A program made the translations under genes and the position numbers. From the NCBI RefSeq assembly GCF_000971965.1, contig NZ_LAQP01000001.1, positions 849,973 through 913,972 on the forward strand: 64,000 bases of DNA. Reading direction: 5' to 3'. The notes beneath the pieces are model-generated. The model made no database searches and had not been told where the DNA came from. It was given only the letters and a program-made list of their open reading frames with translations. Every line of letters starts with the position of its first letter. Within the stretch, counting starts at the first letter, position 1. This document shows positions 25,657 to 36,266 of the stretch, piece after piece. The DNA comes from Paenibacillus wulumuqiensis. Its GTDB lineage: Bacteria; Bacillota; Bacilli; Paenibacillales; Paenibacillaceae.

Positions 25657-25725
25657 ATCAATCCGCTGCAGTGATGTCTATGCAGCTTTTACAGACTGTT
25701 GTGGATGCAGATCTGCTGCGGATTG
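25657..25725. repeat. Inverted repeat upstream of the aldo/keto reductase
   Basis: ATCAATCCGCTGCAG and the mirrored CTGCTGCGGATTGAT are separated by about 40 bases, with small internal mismatches. A near-direct echo of GATCC flanks both arms. Function is unknown. Confidence 0.4.
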
Positions 25726-25793
25726 ATCCAGGGGAAGTCTATATTTTGTATACCCTTCTTACTTTTTGTTCAATCTGGATGAGTACAGGCAAA

Positions 25794-25822
25794 AGAGACC
25801 CGCATTTACTGCCGGGTCTCTC
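25794..25822 (-). terminator. Terminator of the sugar porter gene
   Basis: AGAGACCCG pairs with CGGGTCTCT, and TTTT follows on the minus strand, about 30 bases past the stop codon. Confidence 0.75.
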
Positions 25823-25853
25823 TGTGTTGTCTATTAAGTTCATTTGTCAGAAA

Positions 25854-27284
25854 TTATTTGGCTGCAGGACTTGGAGTGGTTTCCACTCGTTTTTTGCCAA
25901 ATTCACGGAACTTTTGCTCTACCTGCTCCAGCGTAAGACCACGGGTCTCCGGCAGGAACTTGGCTGCAAAGGTGATCGCTGCGATGCCCAGTACCACGAA
26001 AATATAGAAAGTCGCGGATAGACCGAATGCACCGGACAATACCGGGAACAGCAGACCTACCGTGAAGTTGACCATCCAGCTGCAGAATACACTGACACCC
26101 ATACCGAATCCGCGCAGTTTGAGCGGGAACACTTCGGACAGCATCAGCCAGGTGACCGGTGATACGGCTCCTTGCTGGAAAGCGAGGAACGTAACAGTCA
26201 GACCCAGAATGACATAAGGCAGTGCCGCTGTACCTGCGAGCATATTGGACAGAATCGCAATCAGCAGCAGAGCGCTGGTCGTACCAGCCAGGCCGGTAAT
26301 GAGCATCGGACGACGACCAACGCGGCCGACGAGCCACATCCCGAGAAAGGTCGCAGCTACCGAGATGACGCCGTTCGCAATATTACCGATCAGTGCGGCA
26401 TTGGTGCCAAATCCGGAATCCTTGAGAATCTCGGTACCATAGTACATGATCGAGTTGACACCGGTAATCTGCTGTACCATACCGATACCAATACCGATCA
26501 GCACGATGCGGCGAATCCATGGAATCGCCAGATCTTTGAAGCTGGCTTTTTCCGTATCTTCTTCCACTTCGGTATTCGCTGTGATCTCCTTGATCTCGCG
26601 AATCGCTTGTTTCTCGCTGCGCATTCTTCTTAGAATACGAAACGCACGTTTATTCTCATCCTGTGTAACAAGCCAGCGCGGGCTTTCCGGTACACGGAAC
26701 ATTCCGATAAACAGGAACACGGCAGGAATGGAGGCAATCGCCAGCATGTAGCGCCAGATATGTGTATTGTCACCCATGGTTGTACCAAGGATCGCATTAC
26801 AGATAAAGGCAAGCAGCTGACCGCTGACAATCATTAACTCATTGCGGGTGACGATACCGCCACGCTGATTGGCCGGTGAAATCTCGGCCAGATAGGAAGG
26901 AACAGTAACCGAAGCGCCGCCGACAGCGAGCCCCAGTATAAAGCGGCAGGTGACCATAATCGGTACACTCGGGGATAGCGCAGAACCAATCGTTGCAAAG
27001 AAGAATAATACAGCCAGATACTTGATACTGCGGCGCCGTCCAATCGCATCAGACAGTCGGCCGCCCATCACTGCACCAAAGGCTGCTCCCAGCAGCAGTG
27101 AGCTGGTCACCAGACCTTCCGTAAAGGAAGTCAGGTTTAATTGATCCGGTGCGGACATAAACGGCAGTGCACCGTTGATAACCCCGGTATCGTAACCAAA
27201 TAATAGTCCACCCAGTGTGGAAATCAAAACGATCTTGCGCAGGAATGCCTTTTGACTCGCGGCATCGTTGTTCTCGTGTTGCAT
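25854..27284 (-). CDS. MFS sugar porter (IolT/xylose-type symporter)
   Basis: A 476-residue, twelve-helix major facilitator transporter of the sugar porter family. Signatures are [39 protein letters not shown], the helix-7 [17 protein letters not shown] and the C-terminal PETRG. It resembles B. subtilis IolT/YdjK and most likely imports a polyol or pentose/hexose by proton symport. The ATG at 27284 follows AAAGGAG by 8 bases, and the upstream frame extension is not typical of the family. No catabolic genes lie next to it. Confidence 0.9.
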   Translation of the reverse strand: MQHENNDAASQKAFLRKIVLISTLGGLLFGYDTGVINGALPFMSAPDQLNLTSFTEGLVTSSLLLGAAFGAVMGGRLSDAIGRRRSIKYLAVLFFFATIGSALSPSVPIMVTCRFILGLAVGGASVTVPSYLAEISPANQRGGIVTRNELMIVSGQLLAFICNAILGTTMGDNTHIWRYMLAIASIPAVFLFIGMFRVPESPRWLVTQDENKRAFRILRRMRSEKQAIREIKEITANTEVEEDTEKASFKDLAIPWIRRIVLIGIGIGMVQQITGVNSIMYYGTEILKDSGFGTNAALIGNIANGVISVAATFLGMWLVGRVGRRPMLITGLAGTTSALLLIAILSNMLAGTAALPYVILGLTVTFLAFQQGAVSPVTWLMLSEVFPLKLRGFGMGVSVFCSWMVNFTVGLLFPVLSGAFGLSATFYIFVVLGIAAITFAAKFLPETRGLTLEQVEQKFREFGKKRVETTPSPAAK

Positions 27285-27707
27285 AGTACCCACTCCTTTA
27301 TGTTTCCCGTACTTCAGGCAGAAGGAATCTGGCTGCGGCTGCAAAGGTAAACCTATCCATCGGCCGATGATGTCAGTTCATGAACGAGCTTACATCTGCA
27401 TCCGGTTCATGACTCTTCTGTGTTGTACGTCGGATTCTTATCCGCTTCTCTATATTTATGTTGTACTTCCGTAAATTCAATATACCCATACTTTTCAAGG
27501 TTTAATCGTCCTTGCTATCTTGCTTGGATAAGTAACAATAGTTATATGCAGCAAAAAGCCAGCCTGATCGACTGTTAGACGACGGCTGGCAAGATGTATT
27601 TATTTGTATATTATCTGGAAGTCGGAGCAGATTTCGGAGTCTTTATGATCCTGAAATACATATATTCAGTTGTCATACCTACAGAATCTATCACAGTAGA
27701 AGTTCAT
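27285..27707. other. Intergenic region between sugar porter and acetyltransferase
   Basis: Apart from the GNAT terminator at 27551-27590 and a short palindrome (GTTCATGAAC near 27376), I see no gene or clear operator. The porter promoter should lie here, but no element close to consensus was recognised. Confidence 0.4.
27551..27590 (-). terminator. Rho-independent terminator of the GNAT gene
   Basis: GCCAGCC and GGCTGGC flank a loop of about 18 bases. A TTTTTGC run follows on the minus strand. Confidence 0.7.
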
Positions 27708-28253
27708 CTATACTCTGAACCGGCCCATCACCACCGTATTGTAGTAGTTGCCGTCTGCCAGCAGGCGATCCCGCTTCAATACGCCTTCGATTTCGAATCC
27801 TGCCTTTTTGTACAGTTCAATAGCCGTTACGTTGGTCTCCAATACATGCAGTGTCATCTTCTGAATGCCGGTCTGATCGGACCAGGCGATGGATTGTTCC
27901 AGCAGATGCTTGCCGATGCCGTGTCCCCAGTAGTCACGCAGAACACCCACGCCAAATTCCACTTTATGAGCCAATCGGCTCAGTGGGCTGCCTTCACAGC
28001 GGGAGAAGCCTACAATCTTGTTCGGTGTCTCTGCTACCAGAAAAAGATTGGTATCTTTCTCCGAGTCACTGCGGATCAGTTGTTCAAAAGCTTCCGGCTC
28101 TAGAAACGCTTCCCCTCGTCTGCGATCCAGATTCTCGGTCTCACCGTCAATTTGCAGCCGTACTTCTGACAGAGTAGCAGCATCTTCCGGCCTTGCCGAG
28201 CGAATGATATAGTCCAGTCCCTTGATATGATAGGCATATTCATCGATAATCAT
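27708..28253 (-). CDS. GNAT family N-acetyltransferase
   Basis: A 181-residue acetyltransferase. Motif A for acetyl-CoA binding is clear (VGVLRDYWGHGIGKHLLEQS), followed by motif B (MTLHVLETNVTAIELYKKAG) and the closing FEIEGVLKRDRLLADGNYYN. The substrate is unknown. In the related ribosomal and small-molecule enzymes this C-terminus binds amine substrates. The ATG follows GAGGAGG. It is monocistronic. Confidence 0.9.
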   Translation of the reverse strand: MIIDEYAYHIKGLDYIIRSARPEDAATLSEVRLQIDGETENLDRRRGEAFLEPEAFEQLIRSDSEKDTNLFLVAETPNKIVGFSRCEGSPLSRLAHKVEFGVGVLRDYWGHGIGKHLLEQSIAWSDQTGIQKMTLHVLETNVTAIELYKKAGFEIEGVLKRDRLLADGNYYNTVVMGRFRV

Positions 28254-28837
28254 TATGTATTCCTCCTCGGATAATATACTTTTATTTACATTATACCTGC
28301 TGGATGTTATTTAGCGAAATGTTTGCAGCCAGCTTCCTTTGTAGTGTAGAGTCTATAAGGACATCTCCTCCCAAATTGACCTTATTTAGATTTTTTTCAA
28401 AAATATGCTTATGATTTTTTCCTATAAATACGATATTTGTATTCAGTGATTGATTTCAGACAGTGCTCGTTAAAGTAAAGAAACTCCTCCTCGACTCATC
28501 TGCTGCATGCAATTCCTGCCGTGTAAAATATAATTTTTTAAAATTTGACATTCCTTTATCTACTTGTAATGGTTGCGTTTACATTGTATCATTTACAGGG
28601 TTATCTTTTTGCATTGTTTTTTTATCTTGGTTATAATTAAGACCGCAAACGCCGGACCGGGCCTATTTTGCAAGAAGAATCGACAAAATCGACCTATAGC
28701 GTAAAGCATATGAGGACGAGTAAGATCAATAGCAAAACGGAAATCATGAAATTTCGTAAGTGTGCTTGACCGACTCGCAAATCCAAAAGTAAATACCCTC
28801 TGCGAGCATATCAAAGATGGGAGTTGTCAATGTATTT
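28254..28837. other. Long upstream region and leader of the BCCT transporter gene
   Basis: 584 bases without a supported gene. A strong σA-type promoter lies at 28609-28637, so the transcript would have a leader of about 190 bases with folding potential (for example CTCGCA at 28773-28778 with TGCGAG at 28801-28806). A second possible promoter (TTGACA at 28545, TAATGG at 28567) lies upstream. I could not match the leader to a known riboswitch. Confidence 0.5.
28609..28637 (+). promoter_or_regulatory. σA-type promoter of the BCCT transporter gene
   Basis: TTGCAT and a consensus TATAAT are separated by exactly 17 bases. Transcription would start near 28644. Confidence 0.7.
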
Positions 28838-30364
28838 ATGAAAAAAGCAACAAATGTATTTTATATTTCAGCATCCATTTTGCTGATCCTGGTTTTAATC
28901 GGTGTAACCGCACCTGAAGCATTCGAAAGTTTCACCAGCACCACCGAATCTTTTATCACCAATACGTTTGGCTGGTATTACCTCATTATCGTCACGGCTT
29001 TTGTCGCTATTTGTCTCTATCTGCTCGTTAGTCCTGTAGGCAAGATCAAGCTCGGAAAACCGGAGGATAAGCCTGAATTCTCCCGCCCAACCTGGGTCGC
29101 CATGTTATTCAGTGCCGGTGTGGGCATCGGACTCGTGTTCTACGGAACAGCGGAACCGATCAGCCACTTTGCCATCAGTTCTCCAACAGGAGAAACAGGA
29201 AGCGATCAGGCGGTACGTGACGCCATGCAGTACACCTTTTTCCACTGGGGTATTCATGCCTGGGCAGTCTACGGTATCGTTGCTTTGTCTCTGGCTTACT
29301 TTATGTTTAAACGCGGGGAAGCCGGACTGATCAGTTCAACCCTGAAGCCTGTTATTGGCCGCCATGCGAATGGTCCAATCGGCAAAGCTGTCGACGTAAT
29401 CGCTGTTATTGCAACTGTTATCGGGGTTGCTACCTCTCTTGGTTTTGGCGCTGTACAGATTAATGGTGGACTATCTTATCTGTTTGGTATTCCTTCCAAC
29501 ATTACCAGTCAATTTATCATTATTTTGGTTGTTACGGTTCTGTTTATGATTTCGGCTCTAAGCGGACTTGGCAAAGGAATCAAAATTCTCAGCAACGCCA
29601 ATATGCTGCTTGCCGCCGCTCTATTCCTGCTCGTATTTATATTCGGACCTACGCTGTTCACCCTTAATTTGTTTACAGACACAATGGGTAAATATTTGCA
29701 GAACTTCGTTAATATGAGCCTGCGTCTGGCTCCTCTTAATTTGGAAAATCGAAATTGGATTAATGCCTGGACTATCTTTTACTGGGCATGGTGGATTGCA
29801 TGGTCTCCATTTGTAGGTATCTTCATTGCCCGTGTATCCAAAGGCCGTACCATTCGTGAATTCGTTACTTATGTTCTGCTCGCGCCTTCCCTGATCAGCT
29901 TTTTATGGTTCTCCGTGTTTGGAGGTTCTGCCATTGCGCTTGAGCGCAGCGGTACCAAGATCATATCGGCTCTGGCTACAGAAGAGTCCCTGTTTGGGAT
30001 GTTATCGACTTTCCCACTGGGCACCGTTATCTCCATCGTTGCTATTTGTCTGATCAGTACATTCTTTATCACTTCGGCTGATTCGGGTACATTTGTACTG
30101 GGAATGATGACTACGAATGGTTCTCAGAATCCGAATAACACTTTGAAAATGGTATGGGGTCTTCTGCTCACAGCGATAGCTCTGGTGCTGCTTTATTCCG
30201 GTGGCCTTCAGGCTCTTCAGAACACGATGATTATCGCCGCACTTCCCTTCTCCCTGGTCATTATACTTATGGCCGTAAGCCTGCTGAAAGTGCTTAATCA
30301 GGATGTGAAGGATATGTCCCGTAAGAAAAGTGGAGTGCAGCCTCCAGTTGAAAAAAAGAAGTGA
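28838..30364 (+). CDS. BCCT family glycine betaine/choline transporter (OpuD-like)
   Basis: A 508-residue, twelve-helix sodium-coupled transporter of the betaine-choline-carnitine family. The hallmark aromatic segment is complete ([20 protein letters not shown] followed by SKGRTIREF), as are the glycine-rich helix [15 protein letters not shown] and the late [19 protein letters not shown]. It imports compatible solutes during osmotic stress. I prefer the ATG at 28838, which gives the family's usual MKK start and has GGGAG 14 bases upstream. An in-frame ATG at 28817 would add 7 residues but has no ribosome binding site. Its long leader may carry regulation. Confidence 0.9.
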   Translation: MKKATNVFYISASILLILVLIGVTAPEAFESFTSTTESFITNTFGWYYLIIVTAFVAICLYLLVSPVGKIKLGKPEDKPEFSRPTWVAMLFSAGVGIGLVFYGTAEPISHFAISSPTGETGSDQAVRDAMQYTFFHWGIHAWAVYGIVALSLAYFMFKRGEAGLISSTLKPVIGRHANGPIGKAVDVIAVIATVIGVATSLGFGAVQINGGLSYLFGIPSNITSQFIIILVVTVLFMISALSGLGKGIKILSNANMLLAAALFLLVFIFGPTLFTLNLFTDTMGKYLQNFVNMSLRLAPLNLENRNWINAWTIFYWAWWIAWSPFVGIFIARVSKGRTIREFVTYVLLAPSLISFLWFSVFGGSAIALERSGTKIISALATEESLFGMLSTFPLGTVISIVAICLISTFFITSADSGTFVLGMMTTNGSQNPNNTLKMVWGLLLTAIALVLLYSGGLQALQNTMIIAALPFSLVIILMAVSLLKVLNQDVKDMSRKKSGVQPPVEKKK

Positions 30365-30422
30365 TCTGATTACCGTTTATGACAATATTACACTGAAGTT
30401 GCAGTTGCTCAGGTCTTCATTT

Positions 30423-30447
30423 AAGCACCCTTTATGGGTGCTTTTTT
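30423..30447 (+). terminator. Terminator of the BCCT transporter gene
   Basis: AAGCACCC pairs with GGGTGCTT around a 5-base loop and is followed by TTTTT. Confidence 0.85.
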
Positions 30448-30476
30448 GCATTCTTTTTATATCGATTTGCTGTATC

Positions 30477-30512
30477 ACAAAAAGCCCTCCTGCAGCAGGA
30501 AGGCTCTTTGTG
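30477..30512 (-). terminator. Terminator of the odhAB operon
   Basis: On the minus strand ACAAAGAGCC(TT)CCTGC pairs with GCAGGAGGGCTTTTTGT. It lies about 35 bases past the odhB stop codon. Confidence 0.85.
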
Positions 30513-30545
30513 ATGGTGCTATTCAACATTTCAAAAGGTATTACA

Positions 30546-31847
30546 TTAGCCTTCGATCAGCAGTGTCTCCGGATCTTCCAGCAGTTCTTTCACTTTGACC
30601 AGGAAGCTAACCGCTTCGCTGCCGTCGATAATACGGTGGTCATAAGACAGAGCGATGTACATCATTGGACGGTTCTCCATACGCTCTGCATCGATCGCAA
30701 CCGGACGCAGCTGGATTTTGTGCATACCCAGGATACCTACCTGTGGTGCATTCAGGATCGGTGTGGACAGCAGGGAACCGAATACGCCACCATTGGTGAT
30801 TGTAAACGTACCGCCCTGCAGCTCAGCCAGGGACAGCGTGTTGCTGCGCGCTTTGGATGCCAGGCTGGCGATTTCTTTCTCGATACCGGCAAAGCCCAGA
30901 CGGTCTGCATCACGAACCACCGGTACAACGAGACCTTCCTTGGCGGATACGGCAATACCGATGTCATAGTAATGCTTCATGATCACATCATCGCCATCAA
31001 TCTCGGCATTGACCATCGGATACGCTTTGAGCGCGCCGACAACCGCTTTGGTAAAGAAGGACATAAAGCCAAGGCCCACATCATGCTTCTCTTTGAACTT
31101 GTCTTTGCGGCGCTTGCGCACATCAAGGATCGCTGTCATATCCACTTCGTTAAATGTAGTCAGCATCGCTGCGTTGTGTTGTGCTTCCACCAGACGGTTC
31201 GCAATCGTACGGCGGCGGCGGGACATTGGTACACGGTCTGCCGGTTTGGCCGGATTGCTTTCCGGTGCAGGCTTGGACGCCGGCGCCGAAGAACCGACTG
31301 TTTTGGTAGGTGCAGCGCCCAGGTTGGTCGGCTTGTCTTCATGCTTACGCACGTCGTCATGCTTCACTCTGCCCATTGGATCGTTGCCCTGTACGCTGTT
31401 CAGATCGATACCGCGCTCACGAGCCAGCTTGCGTGCAGCTGGTGTAGCTATTGTATCGCCATTATCCGGCTTGCTGGCTGCTACAGCTGCTGCCAGATCG
31501 GTTTTGGATTCACGGGCTTGGTCGTTCGCCTGTGCAGGCTGGGACGATGGCGCTGTCTCCTGTGTTGGTGGTACTTCCGGTGCAGCTTCTGCACTCGGTT
31601 GTACTTTGGCGCCGCCTGCGCTGATTACGCCTACGGATTCGCCGACCTGAACGGTCTCGCCTTCCTGCTTGGTGATGGATTCGATCACTCCATCTTCTTC
31701 GGCGCTGATTTCCAGATTGACTTTATCGGTTTCCAGTTCCAGCAGGACATCGCCCTGGCTGACCGTATCTCCTTCTTTGACTACCCATTTCGATACGGTT
31801 CCTTCGGTTATAGACTCGCCCATTTCAGGTACTTTAATTTCGCTCAC
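30546..31847 (-). CDS. odhB: 2-Oxoglutarate dehydrogenase E2 (dihydrolipoyl succinyltransferase)
   Basis: A 433-residue E2 subunit of the 2-oxoglutarate dehydrogenase complex, which transfers succinyl groups to coenzyme A in the citric acid cycle. It shows an N-terminal lipoyl domain with the lipoylated Lys in [12 protein letters not shown], an Ala/Pro-rich linker, a peripheral-subunit-binding domain ([20 protein letters not shown]), and a catalytic domain ending in [15 protein letters not shown] with the active-site His. The GTG start follows GAGGTAACCAGCT. It lies 6 bases after the odhA stop codon in a two-gene operon. E3 is encoded elsewhere. Confidence 0.96.
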   Translation of the reverse strand: MSEIKVPEMGESITEGTVSKWVVKEGDTVSQGDVLLELETDKVNLEISAEEDGVIESITKQEGETVQVGESVGVISAGGAKVQPSAEAAPEVPPTQETAPSSQPAQANDQARESKTDLAAAVAASKPDNGDTIATPAARKLARERGIDLNSVQGNDPMGRVKHDDVRKHEDKPTNLGAAPTKTVGSSAPASKPAPESNPAKPADRVPMSRRRRTIANRLVEAQHNAAMLTTFNEVDMTAILDVRKRRKDKFKEKHDVGLGFMSFFTKAVVGALKAYPMVNAEIDGDDVIMKHYYDIGIAVSAKEGLVVPVVRDADRLGFAGIEKEIASLASKARSNTLSLAELQGGTFTITNGGVFGSLLSTPILNAPQVGILGMHKIQLRPVAIDAERMENRPMMYIALSYDHRIIDGSEAVSFLVKVKELLEDPETLLIEG

Positions 31848-31853
31848 AGCTGG

Positions 31854-34739
31854 TTACCTCCCCAGGGATATGTTTTTCAACGAATTTGGTTTGAGTGCTG
31901 ATGTCATTATACGCTGTTGTTCGATGGCGTGAATATGCTGATAACCACTTGCCGGGCTGGAACGTTCCGGACGGCCGATGTAGCTTACGCTGCTGCCTTC
32001 CGGTGCCACTTCACGGAGTCTGGAATCCATATATGTCCAGTAGCCCATATTTTTCGGTTCTTCCTGTACCCAGATAATTTCCTGGAGATTGGTAAAACCG
32101 GACAGAATTTTGGTGATTTCTTCTTTCGGGAACGGATACAGCTGCTCGACACGGATAATGTGCAGCCAGGAGAAATCGGTATCCTTTTCTTTGTCCAATG
32201 CTTCTTCGAGATCGATTGCCACTTTACCGGTACACAGAATAACGCGCTCCACTGCAGCTTTCTTGTCGCCGAGACCCTTCTGCTCGATTACCGGCTTGAA
32301 GCTGCCTTCGCTCAGTTCTGCCGCTGCAGAAGCGACACGCGGGTTACGAATCAGACTCTTCGGCGCCATCACGACGAGCGGACGGGCTTCTTCCGTCTCT
32401 GTGCTGAGCGCCTGACGGCGCAGCAGATGGAAGTACTGGGAAGCGGATGTCAGATTGGCTACGGTAAAGTTATCCTCACCCGCCAGCTGCAGGAAGCGCT
32501 CCGGACGTGCACTGGAGTGCTCCGGTCCCATACCTTCATAACCGTGCGGCAGCAGCATAACGAGGCTGGACTTTTGGGTCCATTTGCTGCGTCCGGCAGA
32601 GATGAATTGGTCAATCAGAACCTGACCCGCATTGACAAAGTCACCGTACTGGGCTTCCCAGATAACGAGTGTCTCGGGTGCGTGTACATTATATCCATAT
32701 TCAAATCCGATAACCGCTGCTTCGGAGAGCGGACTGTTATGCACCGCAAAGGAAGCTTTGGCTTCCGGCAGGCGATGCAGCGGGCAGAACTCTTCTCCGG
32801 TCTTGGCATCATGTAGCACCAGGTTACGGTGAGCAAATGTCGCGCGCTCCGCATCCTGTCCGGTAATCCGGATCGGCTTGCCTTCGGCGAGAATCGTTGC
32901 AAAGGCAAGTGTCTCGGCATGACCCCAGTCGACTTTGCCATCCGGAGCCAGAGCATTGGTACGACGCTCCAGAATACGCTGCAGCTTCGGATAGACGCTG
33001 AAGTTGTCCGGCCAGGTCAGCAGACCCTGGTTGATTTTGCTCAGCAGGTCAGCCGGTACGGCGGTCTGTGTGGAAGCTTTGGCAGCACCTTCACCAGCTG
33101 GATTCATCGGACCGAATGTCTGCTGGCTGTCATCGTTCTTCACTTGGTCGTAGATCGCTTTCAGGCTGTCCTGCACTTCATTTCTGTATTTCTCATACTG
33201 CTGGCTGTCTGCCACACCGCGCTCTGCCAGCTTTTTGCCGTACAGGGATGCGACACGCATATGATTTTTCACTTTGCCATACATGAGCGGCTGAGTGGTC
33301 TCCGGATCGTCCGCTTCATTGTGTCCGTATCTGCGGTAACCGATCAGATCGATCAGGAAATCCTTTTTGAACAGATTACGGTATTGCATCGCCATCTCTG
33401 CAGCGCGCAGACAGGCTTCCGGATCATCCGCGTTCACGTGCACAACCGGGATCTCATAGCCTTTAGCCAGGTCACTCGCGTAGTGTGTGGAACGGGAATC
33501 TTTGCTGTCTGTCGTGAAGCCGAGGCGGTTATTGACGATAATATGAATCGTACCACCGTTCTGGAAACCGGGCAGCTGGTTAAAGTTGAGCGTCTCCGCT
33601 ACAATCCCTTCACCGGCAAACGCGGCGTCACCGTGCATGATGATCGCTGCAGCCTTGTCCTTGTCCTGACGTGGGTAACCCTTCTCGCTGCGGTCATCCT
33701 GCGCCGCGCGGGTGAAACCTTCTACGACAGGGTTTACATATTCCAGGTGACTCGGGTTATTCGCCAGCGTCAGGCGAGTCTCAAAGCTCTGCCCTTCCTC
33801 GGTCATGGAATAACGGGCACCCAGATGATATTTTACATCGCCGGTCCAGCCAAAGTTAATGCCCATGGAACCTTCCGACGGCATCATGTCCTTATTCGGA
33901 GAATGCTGGAATTCGGAGAAAATTTTTCCGTATGGCTTGTTGAGCACATGAGCCAGTACGTTCAGACGTCCGCGGTGAGCCATGCCCATTAATACATGTC
34001 GTGCTCCGCCGCGCGCAGCAATACGCACAATCGTATCCAGCATCGGTACGAGCGCATCGTTGCCTTCAATGGAGAAACGTTTCTGACCGACAAATGTCTT
34101 GTGCAGGAACTCTTCAAATTGCTCTACCTCAACGAGACGATGCAGCAGCTGCAGTTTCTCCTCGTCGCTGAGCGGCTGGGTAGAAGAATTGGTCTCTACC
34201 TGACGGTTGAGCCAGTTGCGCTCCTTCTCATCATGTACATGCGAGAATTCGTAAGCGATCGGTCCGGTATATTTCTGGCGCAGGATCTGAATGGCTTCCC
34301 ATCCGTCACGTGCTTCTTCCGGCGCATTTTCCCAGATCAGGGATGCGGGAAGCTGGGCCAGATCGCGCTGTCCCAATCCGTATTCCTGCGGATCAAGCAG
34401 ACGTACATCCGAAGGTGTACTCAGTCCAAGCGGATCGATATCTGCTGCCAAATGTCCGTATGTACGGATATTCCAAACTAATCGTTCCGCTGCAACCGCT
34501 TTCTTTAATAGATTGGTATCTACTTTACCCGGGGTACTAGTACCATTGTCTGCTGCCTGGCCGGAAAATGCTGCGGCAGGAGCTACAGGTTCCCCATGCT
34601 GTTCAAATAGCGTTCGGTATCCCTCATCAACCGAATTAGGATCCTGTTTGTACTTTTCATACTGTTCCTGTACGTACCCCAGATTGGGCCCGTAATAGGA
34701 TTGCCATAAAGATGGTCTGTTCGATTCGTCGATTGTCAT
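31854..34739 (-). CDS. odhA: 2-Oxoglutarate dehydrogenase E1 component
   Basis: A 961-residue thiamine-diphosphate-dependent decarboxylase that oxidises 2-oxoglutarate and passes the succinyl group to OdhB. Conserved elements include the N-terminal SLWQSYYGPNLGYVQEQYEK, the substrate-pocket MGMAHRGRLNVLAHVLNKPY, the ThDP/Mg2+-binding HGDAAFAGEGIVAETLN, and the second-domain LLPHGYEGMGPEHSSARPER. Length fits the family. GGAGGGAATCCTCG precedes the ATG. A cre-like palindrome lies about 140 bases upstream. Confidence 0.96.
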   Translation of the reverse strand: MTIDESNRPSLWQSYYGPNLGYVQEQYEKYKQDPNSVDEGYRTLFEQHGEPVAPAAAFSGQAADNGTSTPGKVDTNLLKKAVAAERLVWNIRTYGHLAADIDPLGLSTPSDVRLLDPQEYGLGQRDLAQLPASLIWENAPEEARDGWEAIQILRQKYTGPIAYEFSHVHDEKERNWLNRQVETNSSTQPLSDEEKLQLLHRLVEVEQFEEFLHKTFVGQKRFSIEGNDALVPMLDTIVRIAARGGARHVLMGMAHRGRLNVLAHVLNKPYGKIFSEFQHSPNKDMMPSEGSMGINFGWTGDVKYHLGARYSMTEEGQSFETRLTLANNPSHLEYVNPVVEGFTRAAQDDRSEKGYPRQDKDKAAAIIMHGDAAFAGEGIVAETLNFNQLPGFQNGGTIHIIVNNRLGFTTDSKDSRSTHYASDLAKGYEIPVVHVNADDPEACLRAAEMAMQYRNLFKKDFLIDLIGYRRYGHNEADDPETTQPLMYGKVKNHMRVASLYGKKLAERGVADSQQYEKYRNEVQDSLKAIYDQVKNDDSQQTFGPMNPAGEGAAKASTQTAVPADLLSKINQGLLTWPDNFSVYPKLQRILERRTNALAPDGKVDWGHAETLAFATILAEGKPIRITGQDAERATFAHRNLVLHDAKTGEEFCPLHRLPEAKASFAVHNSPLSEAAVIGFEYGYNVHAPETLVIWEAQYGDFVNAGQVLIDQFISAGRSKWTQKSSLVMLLPHGYEGMGPEHSSARPERFLQLAGEDNFTVANLTSASQYFHLLRRQALSTETEEARPLVVMAPKSLIRNPRVASAAAELSEGSFKPVIEQKGLGDKKAAVERVILCTGKVAIDLEEALDKEKDTDFSWLHIIRVEQLYPFPKEEITKILSGFTNLQEIIWVQEEPKNMGYWTYMDSRLREVAPEGSSVSYIGRPERSSPASGYQHIHAIEQQRIMTSALKPNSLKNISLGR

Positions 34740-35241
34740 CGAGGATTCCCTCCGTCTTGAATTTTTTGTGAATATTTTTGTGACGGAATTGCAACACTTT
34801 TAATTATACCTCTATCTGATTAATCACAAAATAGTCTAAAATGGGACTATCAGCGAGGAAAAGCGATGCTAAGTTAAGAAAACGTTTTCTTTGGGGTGTG
34901 TAAAGAATAATTCAGGTTTTTTAGCCTGATTAGAGCGAAATATGACTACTAATCAAAAAAATACAATTTTAGCAAATCGTCTAGCAAGAGTTTGTCCATG
35001 ACATTGAGCATCTTTTGAAGTAATACTTGGCTGTTCATGCCCCCTTATTCGAACTGTGATCCGCTCTACATTTCCCATTCTACAATAGTCAGGTATAGAT
35101 TTCCAATTTTAATTTTTATCTATTTTGTCCAAATCTAACCAGATGGGGCAGAAGATCGGGAATCGAATTTCGGTCTCTCTTCTGGTTTATTAGAATTAAA
35201 GGCGAAATTGTGTCTTTCCTCCCTTCTGTCTGTCTCCCATC
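34740..35241. other. AT-rich region upstream of odhA
   Basis: No gene is seen in these 500 bases. They hold the odhA promoter region, the palindrome at 34876-34891 and, at the right end, T-rich sequence leading into the DUF4253 remnant. Confidence 0.45.
34876..34891. promoter_or_regulatory. cre-like palindrome upstream of odhA
   Basis: AAGAAAACGTTTTCTT is a perfect 16-bp palindrome. It differs from the catabolite-responsive-element consensus (TGWAANCGNTNWCA) only at the outermost T and A. It may bind CcpA or another LacI-family protein. Confidence 0.45.
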
Positions 35242-35520
35242 ATGCTGTTTAACCTGCTGCTGATGCAGCGCTGGAACGATAGTGTGTCGGACGAGGAAGC
35301 AGGAGGGGAGTTCGATTTGTGGGGAAATGTTACTCATGACACCTGGGAAATGAAACTAACCCGCCCGCCTGTGGACGATATCACTGCAGAAGCGCTGGCA
35401 AAAGAACAGTTTGCTTTTTACAGTGATATTGTCTACCAGGCAGCCGGGTCAACCGCTTCGATTCGCGGACTTGCAAGCCAGTTGAAAGATTCAACAAGCT
35501 GGTATTTCTGGTGGGATTGA
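35242..35520 (+). pseudogene. C-terminal remnant of a DUF4253 protein
   Basis: A 92-residue frame whose second half matches the end of DUF4253 proteins: an L-x-R-P-P segment, AEALAKEQFAFYSDIVYQAA, and the closing STSWYFWWD. The N-terminal part of the usual 200-250-residue protein is missing, and there is no ribosome binding site before the first ATG. It is most likely the 3' part of a truncated gene. A small active protein cannot be ruled out, since no stop interrupts the remaining part. Confidence 0.55.
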
Positions 35521-35622
35521 TAAATACCGTTTCTGTATTATCGCCAGGCTCTACGATCGGCAGCGAGGTTTGCAGGCGTTATGCAAAGACATAATCATGC
35601 ACAGCAACCTGTAGGTATATGC

Positions 35623-36087
35623 TCAGATCTGCTGCTGCACTCTGCGTTCTTTTAACAGCATATCCACATGCGGGATGCCATCCTCCAGATACGATTCGGA
35701 GATCGGCTCGAATCCATATGAACCATAGAACCGGCACAGATACTCCTGCGCCTGGATTTTGATTTCCACTTCATGCAGCTCCTGCTGAATAAAGTCCACT
35801 GCACGTGCGAACAGCTCGCCAGCATAGCCTTTACCACGATAAGTGGCTGGTACGATAACCCGGCCAATCGAAGCCTGCGAATAGGCTACTCCCGGCGGCA
35901 GCAGACGGGCATAGGCGGCGATCTGTTCATTTTCCAGCTTGAACAGGTGATAGCAGTCCAGATCCCTGCCATCCACTTCGGGATACGGGCAATTTTGCTC
36001 GACCACGAAAATGTCGGTTCGTTCCTTCAGAATGCGATATAGCTCCCTGGTGCTCAGTTCATCAAAATGCTTGATATGCCACGTCAT
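35623..36087 (-). CDS. ElaA-type GNAT acetyltransferase
   Basis: A 154-residue acetyltransferase. The ElaA subgroup is shown by the start (MTWHIKHFDELSTRELYRIL), ERTDIFVVEQNCPYPEVDGR, the acetyl-CoA motif IGRVIVPATYRGKGYAGELF and the end YGFEPISESYLEDGIPHVDM. The substrate is unknown. An ATG at 36087 with AGAGGTG 7 bases upstream is preferred over the GTG at 36096. It is monocistronic. Confidence 0.9.
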   Translation of the reverse strand: MTWHIKHFDELSTRELYRILKERTDIFVVEQNCPYPEVDGRDLDCYHLFKLENEQIAAYARLLPPGVAYSQASIGRVIVPATYRGKGYAGELFARAVDFIQQELHEVEIKIQAQEYLCRFYGSYGFEPISESYLEDGIPHVDMLLKERRVQQQI

Positions 36088-36266
36088 TATCTTCACCTCT
36101 ACCCATTCTCATTTAAAATATTATTCAATATATATGCTGACCGGCAAATTGGCAAGATACCATGATGTGTTACCTGTCTCTGTACGGCAGCAAACGCATA
36201 TCGACTGCTCATGTTGCCGATTAAGCGGTTTTAATTTCTACGTATAACAAGCCTAATAACCAACTC

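Noticed and set aside
28593..28814. Minus-strand 73-residue frame upstream of the BCCT gene
   Set aside because: It lies antisense to the promoter and leader, without a ribosome binding site.
30330..34739. Long plus-strand frames opposite odhA and odhB
   Set aside because: They are antisense shadows of two well-conserved genes and carry no independent family signal.
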